From contig DWYO01000227.1 in NCBI GenBank assembly GCA_019118725.1, forward strand, positions 1 through 11,059: DNA of 11,059 nt, written 5' to 3'. Numbering within the stretch: position 1 is the stretch's first letter; each line of letters opens with the position of its first letter. The notes beneath the pieces were generated by a model that saw only the letters and a program-made list of their open reading frames with translations, was not told the DNA's origin and made no database searches. Made by a program: the position numbers and the translations under genes. The DNA comes from Candidatus Parabacteroides intestinavium (lineage in GTDB: Bacteria; Bacteroidota; Bacteroidia; Bacteroidales; Tannerellaceae). Shown here in pieces: positions 1 to 7,491 of the stretch.

Positions 1-1605
1 ACAAAGATACCAGACAAAGAATATATTGTCTATTCCGACCGTGACCTGCGCTTCACTTGGAAGGAGTTTAACTATCGGGTGGATTGTATGGCCAAAGGGC
101 TGATGGCAATCGGGGTGAAGCACGGAACCCATGTAGGCATTTGGGCAACAAACGTACCAGACTGGCTGACTTTCCTGTATGCTTGTGCCAAGATAGGAGC
201 TGTAGCGGTTACGATAAACACCAACTACAAACAAAGCGAATTGGAATATCTGGTAGGGAATGCCGATATCCATACTCTATGCATTACTGATGGGGTGTTT
301 GACGGCAGTTATATAGATATGGTATATACCATGATTCCGGAACTGCGAGAATCTCAACGCGGCTATCTGAAAAGTACTCGTTTCCCGATGTTGAAAAATG
401 TGGTTTATATCGGACAGGAGAAGTTCCGCGGTATGTATAATACCCCTGAATTATTGCTGTTAGGACAAAATATCAGCGATGAAACGCTGGAGGAAGCCAA
501 GGCTAAAGTAACTCCGCAAGATGTGGTGAATATGCAATACACCTCCGGGACAACCGGATTTCCCAAAGGAGTCATGCTGACCCACCATAACATCACCAAT
601 AACGGTTATTTTACAGGAGAAGGTATGGCTTATACCCCGGAAGACAAACTTTGCTGTTGTGTCCCACTCTTCCATTGTTTCGGTGTCGTACTGGCTACAA
701 TGGCAGTCCTGACTCATGGTTGCACGCAAGTCATGGTCGAAAAATTCGATCCGCTAGTGGTTCTTGCTTCTGTACATAAGGAACGTTGTACAGCGCTTTA
801 TGGCGTACCGACTATGTTTATTGCAGAGCTTAATCATCCTATGTTCTCCATGTTCGATTTAACTTCTCTCCGCACCGGAATCATGGCAGGTTCTTTATGC
901 CCTATTGAACTGATGCGTGCCGTAACCGAAAAAATGCATATTACTCACATTACCAGTGTATATGGATTGACGGAAAGTTCGCCCGGTATGACGCATACAG
1001 TCCTGGATGATCCGTTTGAAGAACGCTGCACGACCGTTGGAAAGGAATATCCATTTACGGAAGTTAAGGTCTTGAATCCGGAAACCGGCGAAGAATGTGC
1101 CGTAGGAGAACAAGGGGAAATGTGCTGCCGGGGGTATCTGGTGATGAAAGGTTACTACAACAACCCCAAAGCTACTGCTGAAGTTATAGATAAAAACGGA
1201 TTCTTGCACAGCGGTGACTTGGGCATAAAAGACGAAAAGGGGTATTACCGCATTACCGGCCGTATCAAGGATATGATTATCCGAGGCGGGGAAAATATCT
1301 ATCCACGTGAATTGGAAGAGTTCCTTTATCATCTGCCCGGTGTGAAAGACGTGCAGGTAGCTGCCGTACCGTCTAAAAAATATGGTGAAGAAGTGGGAGC
1401 ATTTATCATCTTACAGGAAGGGGTAACCATGACTGAGGAAGAAGTTAAAGATTTCTGCCGAGGGAAAATTGCTCGACACAAGATCCCGAAATATATCTTT
1501 TTCGTTGATGCGTTCCCTATGACCGGAAGCGGAAAGATTCAGAAATTCAAACTGAAAGATCTAAGTCTGCAACTATTGGCAGAACAAGGTATCATCCCAG
1601 TTTAA
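1..1605 (+). CDS. AMP-binding acyl-CoA synthetase (fatty acid-CoA ligase), 5' end missing
   Basis: Activates a carboxylic acid, probably a medium- or long-chain fatty acid, to its acyl-AMP and then its CoA thioester in the cytoplasm. The frame is open from base 1 (first residues TKIPDKEYIVYSD), so the true start lies outside; 534 residues are visible and roughly 15-25 are probably missing. Adenylate-forming enzyme motifs appear in order, numbered from base 1: the phosphate-binding loop YTSGTTGFPKG at 180-190, VYGLTES at 320-326, the ATP-ribose aspartate in HSGDLG at about 406, GRIKDMIIRGGENIYP from 420, and the C-terminal catalytic lysine in GSGKIQKFK at 512. All key residues are present, so it should be active. 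The family is certain, but chain length cannot be read from the sequence. It converges on typA across a 95-bp gap. Confidence 0.93.
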   Translation, partial: TKIPDKEYIVYSDRDLRFTWKEFNYRVDCMAKGLMAIGVKHGTHVGIWATNVPDWLTFLYACAKIGAVAVTINTNYKQSELEYLVGNADIHTLCITDGVFDGSYIDMVYTMIPELRESQRGYLKSTRFPMLKNVVYIGQEKFRGMYNTPELLLLGQNISDETLEEAKAKVTPQDVVNMQYTSGTTGFPKGVMLTHHNITNNGYFTGEGMAYTPEDKLCCCVPLFHCFGVVLATMAVLTHGCTQVMVEKFDPLVVLASVHKERCTALYGVPTMFIAELNHPMFSMFDLTSLRTGIMAGSLCPIELMRAVTEKMHITHITSVYGLTESSPGMTHTVLDDPFEERCTTVGKEYPFTEVKVLNPETGEECAVGEQGEMCCRGYLVMKGYYNNPKATAEVIDKNGFLHSGDLGIKDEKGYYRITGRIKDMIIRGGENIYPRELEEFLYHLPGVKDVQVAAVPSKKYGEEVGAFIILQEGVTMTEEEVKDFCRGKIARHKIPKYIFFVDAFPMTGSGKIQKFKLKDLSLQLLAEQGIIPV

Positions 1606-1613
1606 TTTTTTGC

Positions 1614-1682
1614 TTTTGAGTTTATTGGTTTATAAGTTCTATCATTTCTACCTGAAAAACTTACAAACTAATAAACTCAAAA
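1614..1682. terminator. Long AT-rich inverted repeat between convergent genes, probable bidirectional terminator
   Basis: Arms 1614-1638 and 1658-1682 are 25 nt each and match at 23 positions, around a 19-nt loop. Of the two imperfect positions, one forms a G-U wobble in either transcript. It fills the gap between the ends of the acyl-CoA synthetase gene and typA. Neither strand has a clean U-tract after the stem, so termination is inferred from position and structure. A partial further copy of the arm sequence (ACTCATAAACC) follows at 1683-1693. Confidence 0.55.
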
Positions 1683-1700
1683 ACTCATAAACCTACAAGC

Positions 1701-3500
1701 TTAATTGCGGTTCTGGCGTTTGCGTTCTGTCTCATCCAAGATGATTTTACGCATACGCATATAATGCGGAGTAATCTCTACATACTCATCACTCTTGATA
1801 TACTCCAAGGCATCTTCCAAACTGAAAATGGTAGGAGGAGCTAAGGAGACTTTCTCATCCGAACCTGAAGCACGCATATTTGTCAATTTTTTCGACTTCG
1901 TTACGTTTACCACCAGGTCATTTTCTTTCGTATGTTCACCTACCACCTGACCTGCATACACCTCATCTCCCGGGGCGATAAAGAAGCGTCCACGTGATTG
2001 CAGGTTGTTCAAGGCATACGCATAAGCCGTTCCGGTCTCCATGGCGATAATCGAGCCATTTGTACGACGCTCGATATCCCCTTTCCACGGTTGATACTCC
2101 AAGAAGCGGTGAGCAATAATGGCTTCTCCTGCAGAAGCGGTCAAAGCAGCATTATTCAATCCGATGATTCCGCGAGAAGGAATGACAAACTCCAAATGCA
2201 TCCGTCCGTTCTTACTTTCCATCATCGTCATTTCACCCTTACGTTTCGTCACCATATCGATGATTCGGCTTGAACATTCTTCCGGAAGATTGATGGTTAA
2301 CTGCTCTACCGGCTCACATTTCACCCCGTCTATCTCCTTGATGATGACCTGCGGTTGTCCGACTTGCAATTCATAACCTTCACGGCGCATAGTTTCTATC
2401 AACACCGACAAATGCAGTACGCCACGTCCGTAAACCAACCACGAATCGGCCGAGTCAGTCGTTTTCACACGCAAAGCCAAGTTCTTATCCAATTCCTTCT
2501 GCAAGCGTTCATAAATATGACGAGAGGTAACGAACTTGCCATCCTTTCCGAAGAACGGAGAATTGTTGATAGTAAACAACATAGACATGGTCGGCTCATC
2601 GATGGCAATCGTAGGCAAAGCCTCCGGCTCTAAGGCATCGGCAATGGTCTCTCCAATTTCAAAACCTTCGATACCAACTACCGCACAAATATCCCCCGAT
2701 TTAACCGACTGCACTTTCGTACGTCCCAATCCTTCGAATACATCTATTTCCTTAATCTTGGATTTAACCTGCGAACCATCGCGCTTACACAATACGATAT
2801 CCTGGCCTTCACGCAATTCACCGCGATGGACACGCCCTACCGCGATACGCCCCACATATTTGGAATAATCCAACGAAGTGATCAACATCTGAGCCGGTCC
2901 TTCCAAGGTCTGCGGTTCCGGGATATACTTGATGATAGCATCCAGCAAAGCCGTAATATCGGTAGTCGGCTTTTCCCAATCCTCCGACATCCATCCCTGC
3001 TTGGCCGAACCGTAAATAGTCGGAAAGTCCAACTGCTCTTCCGTCGCATCAAGGCTAAACATCAAATCGAACACCATCTCCTGCACTTCCGACGGGCGAC
3101 AATTCGGTTTGTCTACCTTATTGATGACCACAATCGGCTTCAGTCCGATTTGGATAGCTTTCTGAAGAACGAAGCGCGTCTGAGGCATCGGTCCTTCAAA
3201 CGCATCAACCAGTAGCAGACATCCGTCCGCCATGTTCAACACGCGCTCTACCTCTCCACCGAAATCAGCGTGCCCCGGTGTATCAATAATGTTGATTTTA
3301 TACCCTTTGTAATTAATAGATACATTTTTTGCCAGAATGGTAATACCTCTCTCACGTTCCAAATCATTGTTGTCAAGGAACTGGTCTGGCTCAGTTTGAC
3401 CTTCACGGAAAAGTTTTCCGGCTAATAACATCTTGTCCACAAGCGTCGTTTTGCCGTGGTCTACGTGCGCGATAATCGCGATGTTTCTTATCTTTTGCAT
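1701..3500 (-). CDS. typA: Ribosome-associated translational GTPase TypA/BipA
   Basis: TypA is an EF-G-like GTPase that binds the ribosome and helps 50S assembly and growth under stress or cold. At 599 residues it has the usual family length. GTPase motifs are intact: AHVDHGKT at 11-18 (G1), RGITI at 51-55 (G2), DTPGH at 73-77 (G3), NKVD at 127-130 (G4) and GSAKQGW at 164-170 (G5). The middle of the protein carries the EF-Tu domain 2-like barrel and an EF-G-like domain, including SRGIIGLNNA. The C-terminal domain is specific to TypA and ends in a basic tail (KRQNRN). The ATG start gives the expected MQKIRNIAIIAHVDHGKT N-terminus. It lies downstream of birA on the same strand with a 71-bp gap holding its own promoter, so it can be expressed independently of birA. 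Its 3' end faces the acyl-CoA synthetase gene. Confidence 0.97.
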   Translation of the reverse strand: MQKIRNIAIIAHVDHGKTTLVDKMLLAGKLFREGQTEPDQFLDNNDLERERGITILAKNVSINYKGYKINIIDTPGHADFGGEVERVLNMADGCLLLVDAFEGPMPQTRFVLQKAIQIGLKPIVVINKVDKPNCRPSEVQEMVFDLMFSLDATEEQLDFPTIYGSAKQGWMSEDWEKPTTDITALLDAIIKYIPEPQTLEGPAQMLITSLDYSKYVGRIAVGRVHRGELREGQDIVLCKRDGSQVKSKIKEIDVFEGLGRTKVQSVKSGDICAVVGIEGFEIGETIADALEPEALPTIAIDEPTMSMLFTINNSPFFGKDGKFVTSRHIYERLQKELDKNLALRVKTTDSADSWLVYGRGVLHLSVLIETMRREGYELQVGQPQVIIKEIDGVKCEPVEQLTINLPEECSSRIIDMVTKRKGEMTMMESKNGRMHLEFVIPSRGIIGLNNAALTASAGEAIIAHRFLEYQPWKGDIERRTNGSIIAMETGTAYAYALNNLQSRGRFFIAPGDEVYAGQVVGEHTKENDLVVNVTKSKKLTNMRASGSDEKVSLAPPTIFSLEDALEYIKSDEYVEITPHYMRMRKIILDETERKRQNRN

Positions 3501-3521
3501 TGACTACCAATTTTTCGGGCG

Positions 3522-3551
3522 CAAAATTACTAAATAATTGAGAAAGAACAA
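3522..3551 (-). promoter_or_regulatory. Bacteroidetes-type promoter of typA
   Basis: On the minus strand TTG (3551-3549) is followed after 19 bp by TAATTTTG (3529-3522), matching the Bacteroidetes -33/-7 consensus. The expected start of transcription is near 3517, giving a short leader of about 17 nt. It sits wholly in the birA-typA gap. Confidence 0.75.
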
Positions 3552-3571
3552 TCAGGTAACAAGTTAAATAA

Positions 3572-4309
3572 TTATGACGAAATAACAAACTTTACCTCCT
3601 TAAACTCATACCGACGAACGGTATTATCTTTCAGCCGGAGATGCAGATATCCCGAAGGTTCTATTTCTTCTATAGCGGCCTCAAAGCATCCATTCGCATC
3701 TTCATAGAGATAAAACCCTTCGCGCCGGAACAAGGCTTGCCGATACGTATTCTGAATCAACGCATCCTTTTCCTGCAACAAGAGAAGGTAATTGGCATAT
3801 AACTGCTCCAAAAATTCGTGTAAAAATGCCTCCCGATCTGTCTCTTTCCCTAAAATCTGGTATAAAGAGACCGGATTGGGAGCATTGCTCTTAAATTCTT
3901 TCTGATTGATATTGATTCCTATTCCCAAAATCGAGGAATAGATAAACTGACCCGTCAAGTCATTCTCGATCAGCATTCCGCATATTTTCCGATCACGCCA
4001 ATAGATATCATTCGGCCATTTCACGGTTATATCGTCCACATACCGGTCCAAAGTCTGCTTCACACTCAAAGCCGTAATCTGAGAAATCAGGAATTGCCGG
4101 TTCGCCGGTAAGAAAGTCGGATACAGCACCACACTAAACGTCAGATTCTCCCCCTCGGCCGATTCCCAGCTATTCCCGATTTGCCCACGTCCGGCCGTCT
4201 GAAATTCAGCCCACACGACACTCCCCTCGCCCAACTGCTCCGGATGAGCTAACGCGTGCAAGTAATTATTGGTAGAATCTATTTCTTGCAAATAGATAAT
4301 TTGCGGCAT
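3572..4309 (-). CDS. birA: Biotin--[acetyl-CoA-carboxylase] ligase, monofunctional
   Basis: Joins biotin via biotinyl-AMP to the acceptor lysine of biotin carboxyl carrier proteins in the cytoplasm. Visible BPL/LplA-fold motifs, numbered from the ATG at 4309: DSTN at 11-14, the biotinyl-AMP loop AGRGQIGNSW at 39-48, KWPNDIY at 97-103 with the catalytic lysine at 97, GMLIEN at 111-116 and GIGININ at 129-135, followed by the small C-terminal domain. At 245 residues it lacks the N-terminal helix-turn-helix of E. coli BirA, so it should be an enzyme only and not a repressor. I chose 4309 because the conserved fold begins right there (MPQIIYLQEIDSTN) and GAGGAA lies just upstream. An in-frame ATG at 4333 would add eight non-conserved residues and overlap the upstream gene by 11 nt. 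It is probably co-transcribed with the upstream yjbR-like gene, 13 nt away. Confidence 0.93.
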   Translation of the reverse strand: MPQIIYLQEIDSTNNYLHALAHPEQLGEGSVVWAEFQTAGRGQIGNSWESAEGENLTFSVVLYPTFLPANRQFLISQITALSVKQTLDRYVDDITVKWPNDIYWRDRKICGMLIENDLTGQFIYSSILGIGININQKEFKSNAPNPVSLYQILGKETDREAFLHEFLEQLYANYLLLLQEKDALIQNTYRQALFRREGFYLYEDANGCFEAAIEEIEPSGYLHLRLKDNTVRRYEFKEVKFVISS

Positions 4310-4322
4310 TATTTCCTCATTT

Positions 4323-4676
4323 TCATGCTTCATACAACACTCGGATTCGTTTCGGTAACTTCGCTATGACTTCCTGATAAGAATGCTTTAACCAATGCTT
4401 TATCTCCTCGTCCGGCATATCACGCTCCAAAAATATTGTATTCCAATAGGTCTTGTTGAAGTGCCAGGCAGGTTCGACCGCAGCATAATGGTCGCGCAGT
4501 TCATCCCTGAAATCCGGATTGCACTTCAGACTTACTTGGGGGTCACCCGTATCCAGACGCATACAAGCAAACATTTTCCCCTCTACCTTGAAGACCAAAA
4601 AGTCTTCTCCGAAAGGGAATCCCTCTGTCACATTCTTCAAAGACAAACAATATTCACGAACCTCTTCTATATTCAT
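4323..4676 (-). CDS. MmcQ/YjbR family protein (CyaY-like fold)
   Basis: A 117-residue member of the MmcQ/YjbR family: small single-domain proteins with a double-wing, CyaY-like fold, proposed to bind DNA but without a settled role. Family traits are the N-terminus MNIEEVREYCLSLKNVTEGFPFGED, which starts VREYCLSL near residue 5, then FLVFKVEGKMFAC, the stretch around SLKCNPDF and a late YWNTIFL followed by a helix ending in LPKR. The frame remains open upstream to a TTG at 4748, but that codon overlaps the -7 box of the promoter at 4746-4776. The ATG at 4676 is therefore the sound start, leaving a leader of about 65 nt. It is first in a likely operon with birA. Family placement is firm; function is unknown. 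Confidence 0.88.
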   Translation of the reverse strand: MNIEEVREYCLSLKNVTEGFPFGEDFLVFKVEGKMFACMRLDTGDPQVSLKCNPDFRDELRDHYAAVEPAWHFNKTYWNTIFLERDMPDEEIKHWLKHSYQEVIAKLPKRIRVLYEA

Positions 4677-4745
4677 ATCACAATTGTCACATTTCCTTCC
4701 ACACGGCCCTCCGCATTCAACATTCGTGAGCCTCTTTCGCTTCGA

Positions 4746-4776
4746 CAAATATAAATATTCCGTTTGGATTGAACAA
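4746..4776 (-). promoter_or_regulatory. Bacteroidetes-type promoter of the yjbR-like gene and birA
   Basis: On the minus strand TTG (4776-4774) is followed after 20 bp by TATATTTG (4753-4746), an exact fit to TAnnTTTG. Transcription would begin near 4741. The box excludes the upstream TTG start at 4748, because that codon would lie before the transcript begins. Confidence 0.72.
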
Positions 4777-4858
4777 GCCTTACCCCCATCTTATTTATGC
4801 CACACTTCGCTCGGATTCACGCCTATATTTCCCGCCAAAGCATACTATCTTCGGCTTC

Positions 4859-4896
4859 AAAGATGCCTATGTCCGAAAGGAAAGTCCGGCATCTTT
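4859..4896 (-). terminator. Hairpin downstream of the esterase gene, possible terminator
   Basis: AAAGATGCC (4859-4867) and GGCATCTTT (4888-4896) form a perfect 9-bp stem with a 20-nt loop. It lies 40 bp after the stop of the esterase gene and before the promoter of the yjbR-like gene. On the minus strand only TTT follows the stem before GAAG, so it is a weak intrinsic terminator at best. The rest of the gap between 4777 and 4935 shows no gene. Confidence 0.4.
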
Positions 4897-4935
4897 TTCC
4901 AGAGACATCCTTTATTTCCTAACTTCCTCACTTAC

Positions 4936-6861
4936 TTACTTATCTGTACGAAAAGGAGCCAAGGGCAAACCTTCAGCATTAAAGAGATTAACATCCGGGT
5001 TATTCCCCCAAGCGAAACGCACATACTCCGGATAGGGAACGTCATCGCTCCACACCTCAATACGATCGCCTGCCAATTGCGCTTTAGCCCAGTGGAATTG
5101 CTTATCCGCACCGGCTATAGCAAACCCTTCAATATACCCATATTTATTATGCAGATTCCAGGTTGATCCCTTCATGTCAAAAGTCAGGACCAACTTATTC
5201 CCTTGTTTCTCCATAGATTGATAAGTCGGAGCAGACACAATTAAATCCTTCCGTCCATACTCATTATGCAAGGCATGAAGCGCCAGGCGCCATCCTACAT
5301 CCTGTTTGTTTTTCGGATGAATATCATTCGCCTCACCGATATCAATGATAACAGCTTGTCCGGTTTTAGGCAAAGAAAGGGTCATAGTCTGAGCCTCACG
5401 AAGATTCGCCCAGTCGCTCTCGGACGGAACCGAATCTTTAGCCATGAAATTGGCCAGTTGCACCCAATAGAAAGGCAATTCACCCTTCCATTTATCACGC
5501 CAGTCAGAGATTAACGTAGGGAAAAGCGTTTGGTAAGCCGTAGCCCGCCCCGCATTATTTTCGCCCTGATACCAAATTACGCCTTTAATCGTCATCGGTG
5601 TCAACGGATGAATCATCGCATTATAAAGCAGAGAATGAATGTTGTTGGGATTCAGAAGCACTTTCCGGAAATCTTCGTCTGAGATACCTTGCGCATATTT
5701 CCATGTTCCCGAAAGATTCACACTCACCGGTTCATCTTCGTTCCATTCGATATAAAATTTATCCGGAGTAGCCAGGAATCCGCCTCCTCCCATCTCATCG
5801 GTCACCCGGACTACAATCGAGTTTTCCCCGGGTTTCCATACATTTTCCGGCACATTATATTGGCGATGAATCCCCCATCCTTTGGTTGAGCCGACTTGTG
5901 TCCCATTGATCCAACAGATATCGTCATCATCTATCTGCCCCAAGTATAAGGTAGCAGGACCTTGAGCCGATTTCGGACTATGGAATGTTCCCCGGAACCA
6001 AACCGCCCCGTCTGTATTCGACAATGGGGCTTCATTCCACGGATTCGGCATCTCGATAGTTGTCCAAGAGGCATCATCGGCATTCGGTTCGTACCATTTC
6101 CGGCGGATACCCTCATCATAAACAAAACCTTCGGTATAGGCATCCATGCTCCCGTTATTCTCATCCACGCTACGGTGCACGGCCTCTATCAGCTCCTGAT
6201 TATAAGGTAATTTTATCTTATCCGGCAATTGCGCATACCGATCCGGGCTGATCCAGCATTCAATATCCGTCCCGCCCCACGAAGAGTTGATAATACCAAT
6301 GGGCACCCCCAGCTCCCGGTACAAAGAGCGGGCATAAAAGTAAGCCACCGCCGAGAAGCTCCCTACCGTAGCGGGCGAACTGACTTCCCATTTCCCGGCA
6401 AAATCCGTTTGCGGAATGCAATGCATCTTTTTGGTTACATTCAACGCCCGGATCTCCGGATAGTTGGAGGCATCGGCTATTTCCTGCTCAGCCCCGGCGG
6501 AGTTAGCGACAATCCACTCCATATTGGATTGACCGCTACATAACCAGACCTCTCCAACCAAAATATTCCCGTAATCTATCCGGTTATCTTTCCCCTCAAC
6601 CCTCAGGGTGTAAGGGCCTCCCGCCGACATGGGGTCCAGCAACACACTCCATTCTCCGGCACGATTCGCCTTGGTCTTTTTTACTTGTCCGTTAAAATGC
6701 ACCTGGACCGGTTCATTCTTGTCTGCCCAGCCCCATATCTTTACCGGAGCTTCCCGTTGCAACACCATATTATCGCCAAAGAATCCGGGTAATTTCACTT
6801 CGGCCTGCAAAGGGAGTACAGATGTAACCAACAAGCCAAGCAATATCATTCCTATTTTCAT
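4936..6861 (-). CDS. Secreted sialate O-acetylesterase (SGNH family)
   Basis: Predicted to remove O-acetyl groups from sialic acids or related glycans, exposing them to sialidases. A signal peptide is clear at residues 1-20 (hydrophobic MILLGLLVTSVLPLQA, then EVKLP); no lipobox cysteine follows, so the enzyme is likely periplasmic or released. A beta-sandwich segment of about 21-100 precedes the SGNH hydrolase. Catalytic features are GQSNM at 110-114 with nucleophile Ser112, SSWGGTDIE at 193-201, WYQGENN at 430-436 and the late D-x-H pair in NDIHP (Asp513, His515). The hydrolase is split by a jelly-roll insert at roughly 255-375 (WFRGTF, GQIDDDDICWING, GENSIVVRV) resembling the sugar-binding domain of glycoside hydrolase family 2. 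At 641 residues this is the usual long Bacteroidetes form. No susC/D-like, sialidase or sialic acid catabolic gene lies nearby, so the substrate is inferred only from family; acetylxylan is an alternative. Confidence 0.9.
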   Translation of the reverse strand: MKIGMILLGLLVTSVLPLQAEVKLPGFFGDNMVLQREAPVKIWGWADKNEPVQVHFNGQVKKTKANRAGEWSVLLDPMSAGGPYTLRVEGKDNRIDYGNILVGEVWLCSGQSNMEWIVANSAGAEQEIADASNYPEIRALNVTKKMHCIPQTDFAGKWEVSSPATVGSFSAVAYFYARSLYRELGVPIGIINSSWGGTDIECWISPDRYAQLPDKIKLPYNQELIEAVHRSVDENNGSMDAYTEGFVYDEGIRRKWYEPNADDASWTTIEMPNPWNEAPLSNTDGAVWFRGTFHSPKSAQGPATLYLGQIDDDDICWINGTQVGSTKGWGIHRQYNVPENVWKPGENSIVVRVTDEMGGGGFLATPDKFYIEWNEDEPVSVNLSGTWKYAQGISDEDFRKVLLNPNNIHSLLYNAMIHPLTPMTIKGVIWYQGENNAGRATAYQTLFPTLISDWRDKWKGELPFYWVQLANFMAKDSVPSESDWANLREAQTMTLSLPKTGQAVIIDIGEANDIHPKNKQDVGWRLALHALHNEYGRKDLIVSAPTYQSMEKQGNKLVLTFDMKGSTWNLHNKYGYIEGFAIAGADKQFHWAKAQLAGDRIEVWSDDVPYPEYVRFAWGNNPDVNLFNAEGLPLAPFRTDK

Positions 6862-6996
6862 GTGTCTTTAATTTGAGGTTAAACATATCAGCGGTTGAAG
6901 ATACACATTTTTAAGACGATTCTCATTCTAAAAAATGATTTTATATGTTTCAATTCTGATTTTTGGAAATAAGACCCATCAAATCCTAATTTTGAT

Positions 6997-7004
6997 TACC
7001 TTTG
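6997..7004 (+). promoter_or_regulatory. Bacteroidetes -7 box upstream of the MIP18 gene
   Basis: TACCTTTG followed by CACG is an exact TAnnTTTG match. No TTG or TTTG is found 19-21 bp upstream, so only half of the consensus is present. Transcription would begin near 7009. It is the best promoter candidate for the three-gene unit that follows. Confidence 0.55.
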
Positions 7005-7009
7005 CACGA

Positions 7010-7170
7010 AATATCACAATACAGAGGTCTGTACGTCTTTATAGTTGTTCGGGGGGGTCAAGCTGGGAAACAGCATAAACCTATCCACTAAAAGACTGAA
7101 ACAGCCGGATAGAATTAATTTTACGCATTTACTTACAAACTCAAAAAAACGAAAGAACTGGATACGTAGA
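7010..7170 (+). other. Long 5' leader of the MIP18-lpxH-EamA unit
   Basis: About 160 nt lie between the predicted transcript start and the ATG at 7171. The stretch holds three small inverted repeats: TACAGA/TCTGTA (7020-7025 and 7028-7033, 2-nt loop), GCTG/CAGC (7062-7065 and 7071-7074, GGAAA loop) and CTATCC/GGATAG (7081-7086 and 7107-7112). A run of seven G lies at 7051-7057. It matches no riboswitch that I recognise. The remaining part of the divergent gap, 6862-6996, is AT-rich and shows no gene; no convincing esterase promoter was seen there. Confidence 0.4.
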
Positions 7171-7488
7171 ATGAAGAACGAATTTCTCCAAACAGAAGAA
7201 GCTATCGTCGCCATGTTAAAGACGGTATATGACCCAGAGATTCCGGTAAACGTGTATGACTTGGGATTGATCTACAAGATTGACGTGGATGATGAGAAAA
7301 ATGTGAAGATCGATATGACTCTGACCGCCCCCAATTGCCCGGCGGCCGACTTCCTATTGGAAGACATCCGCATGAAAGTGGCATCGATAGACGATGTAAA
7401 GAACGTAGAGGTCAACTTGGTGTTCGAGCCGGAATGGGATAAAGACATGATGTCGGAAGAGGCAAAGTTGGAATTAGGATTCCTGTAA
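7171..7488 (+). CDS. MIP18/DUF59-family (SufT/PaaD-like) iron-sulfur assembly protein
   Basis: A 105-residue protein consisting of a single MIP18-type domain, the family that includes SufT, PaaD and eukaryotic CIA2, which help mature or insert Fe-S clusters. Diagnostic segments are YDPEIPVNVYDLGLIYKI at about 20-37 and LTAPNCPAADFL at about 51-62, with the conserved likely cluster-binding Cys56. The tail ends in EEAKLELGFL, typical of bacterial members. The frame stays open upstream to 7045, but that stretch is poorly conserved in character and lies in the leader; the domain starts right after MKNEFLQTEEAI, so the ATG at 7171 is chosen. It is 3 nt from the LpxH-like gene, implying co-transcription and probably coupled translation. 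No suf genes are visible nearby. Family is firm; the client protein is unknown. Confidence 0.9.
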   Translation: MKNEFLQTEEAIVAMLKTVYDPEIPVNVYDLGLIYKIDVDDEKNVKIDMTLTAPNCPAADFLLEDIRMKVASIDDVKNVEVNLVFEPEWDKDMMSEEAKLELGFL

Positions 7489-7491
7489 ATC

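Noticed and set aside
895..1332. 145-codon open frame on the minus strand inside the acyl-CoA synthetase gene
   Set aside because: It is antisense to a strongly conserved enzyme and has no promoter or recognisable protein character.
3572..4333. birA start at the ATG at 4333
   Set aside because: It adds eight residues outside the conserved fold and overlaps the upstream gene by 11 nt; the ATG at 4309 has GAGGAA just before it. It cannot be fully excluded.
4323..4748. Longer yjbR-like protein starting at the TTG at 4748
   Set aside because: That TTG lies inside the TATATTTG -7 box, upstream of the predicted transcript start, and the family N-terminus matches the ATG at 4676.
4519..5166. 215-codon open frame on the plus strand
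   Set aside because: It lies opposite the yjbR-like gene, its promoter and the esterase 3' end, and its translation looks like no protein family.
6880..6887. Possible esterase promoter TATGTTTA on the minus strand
   Set aside because: It misses the final G of TAnnTTTG and has no TTG at the right distance upstream.
7045..7170. N-terminal extension of the MIP18 protein
   Set aside because: It would begin at a TTG in the leader and add 42 basic residues not typical of the family; the domain starts just after the ATG at 7171.
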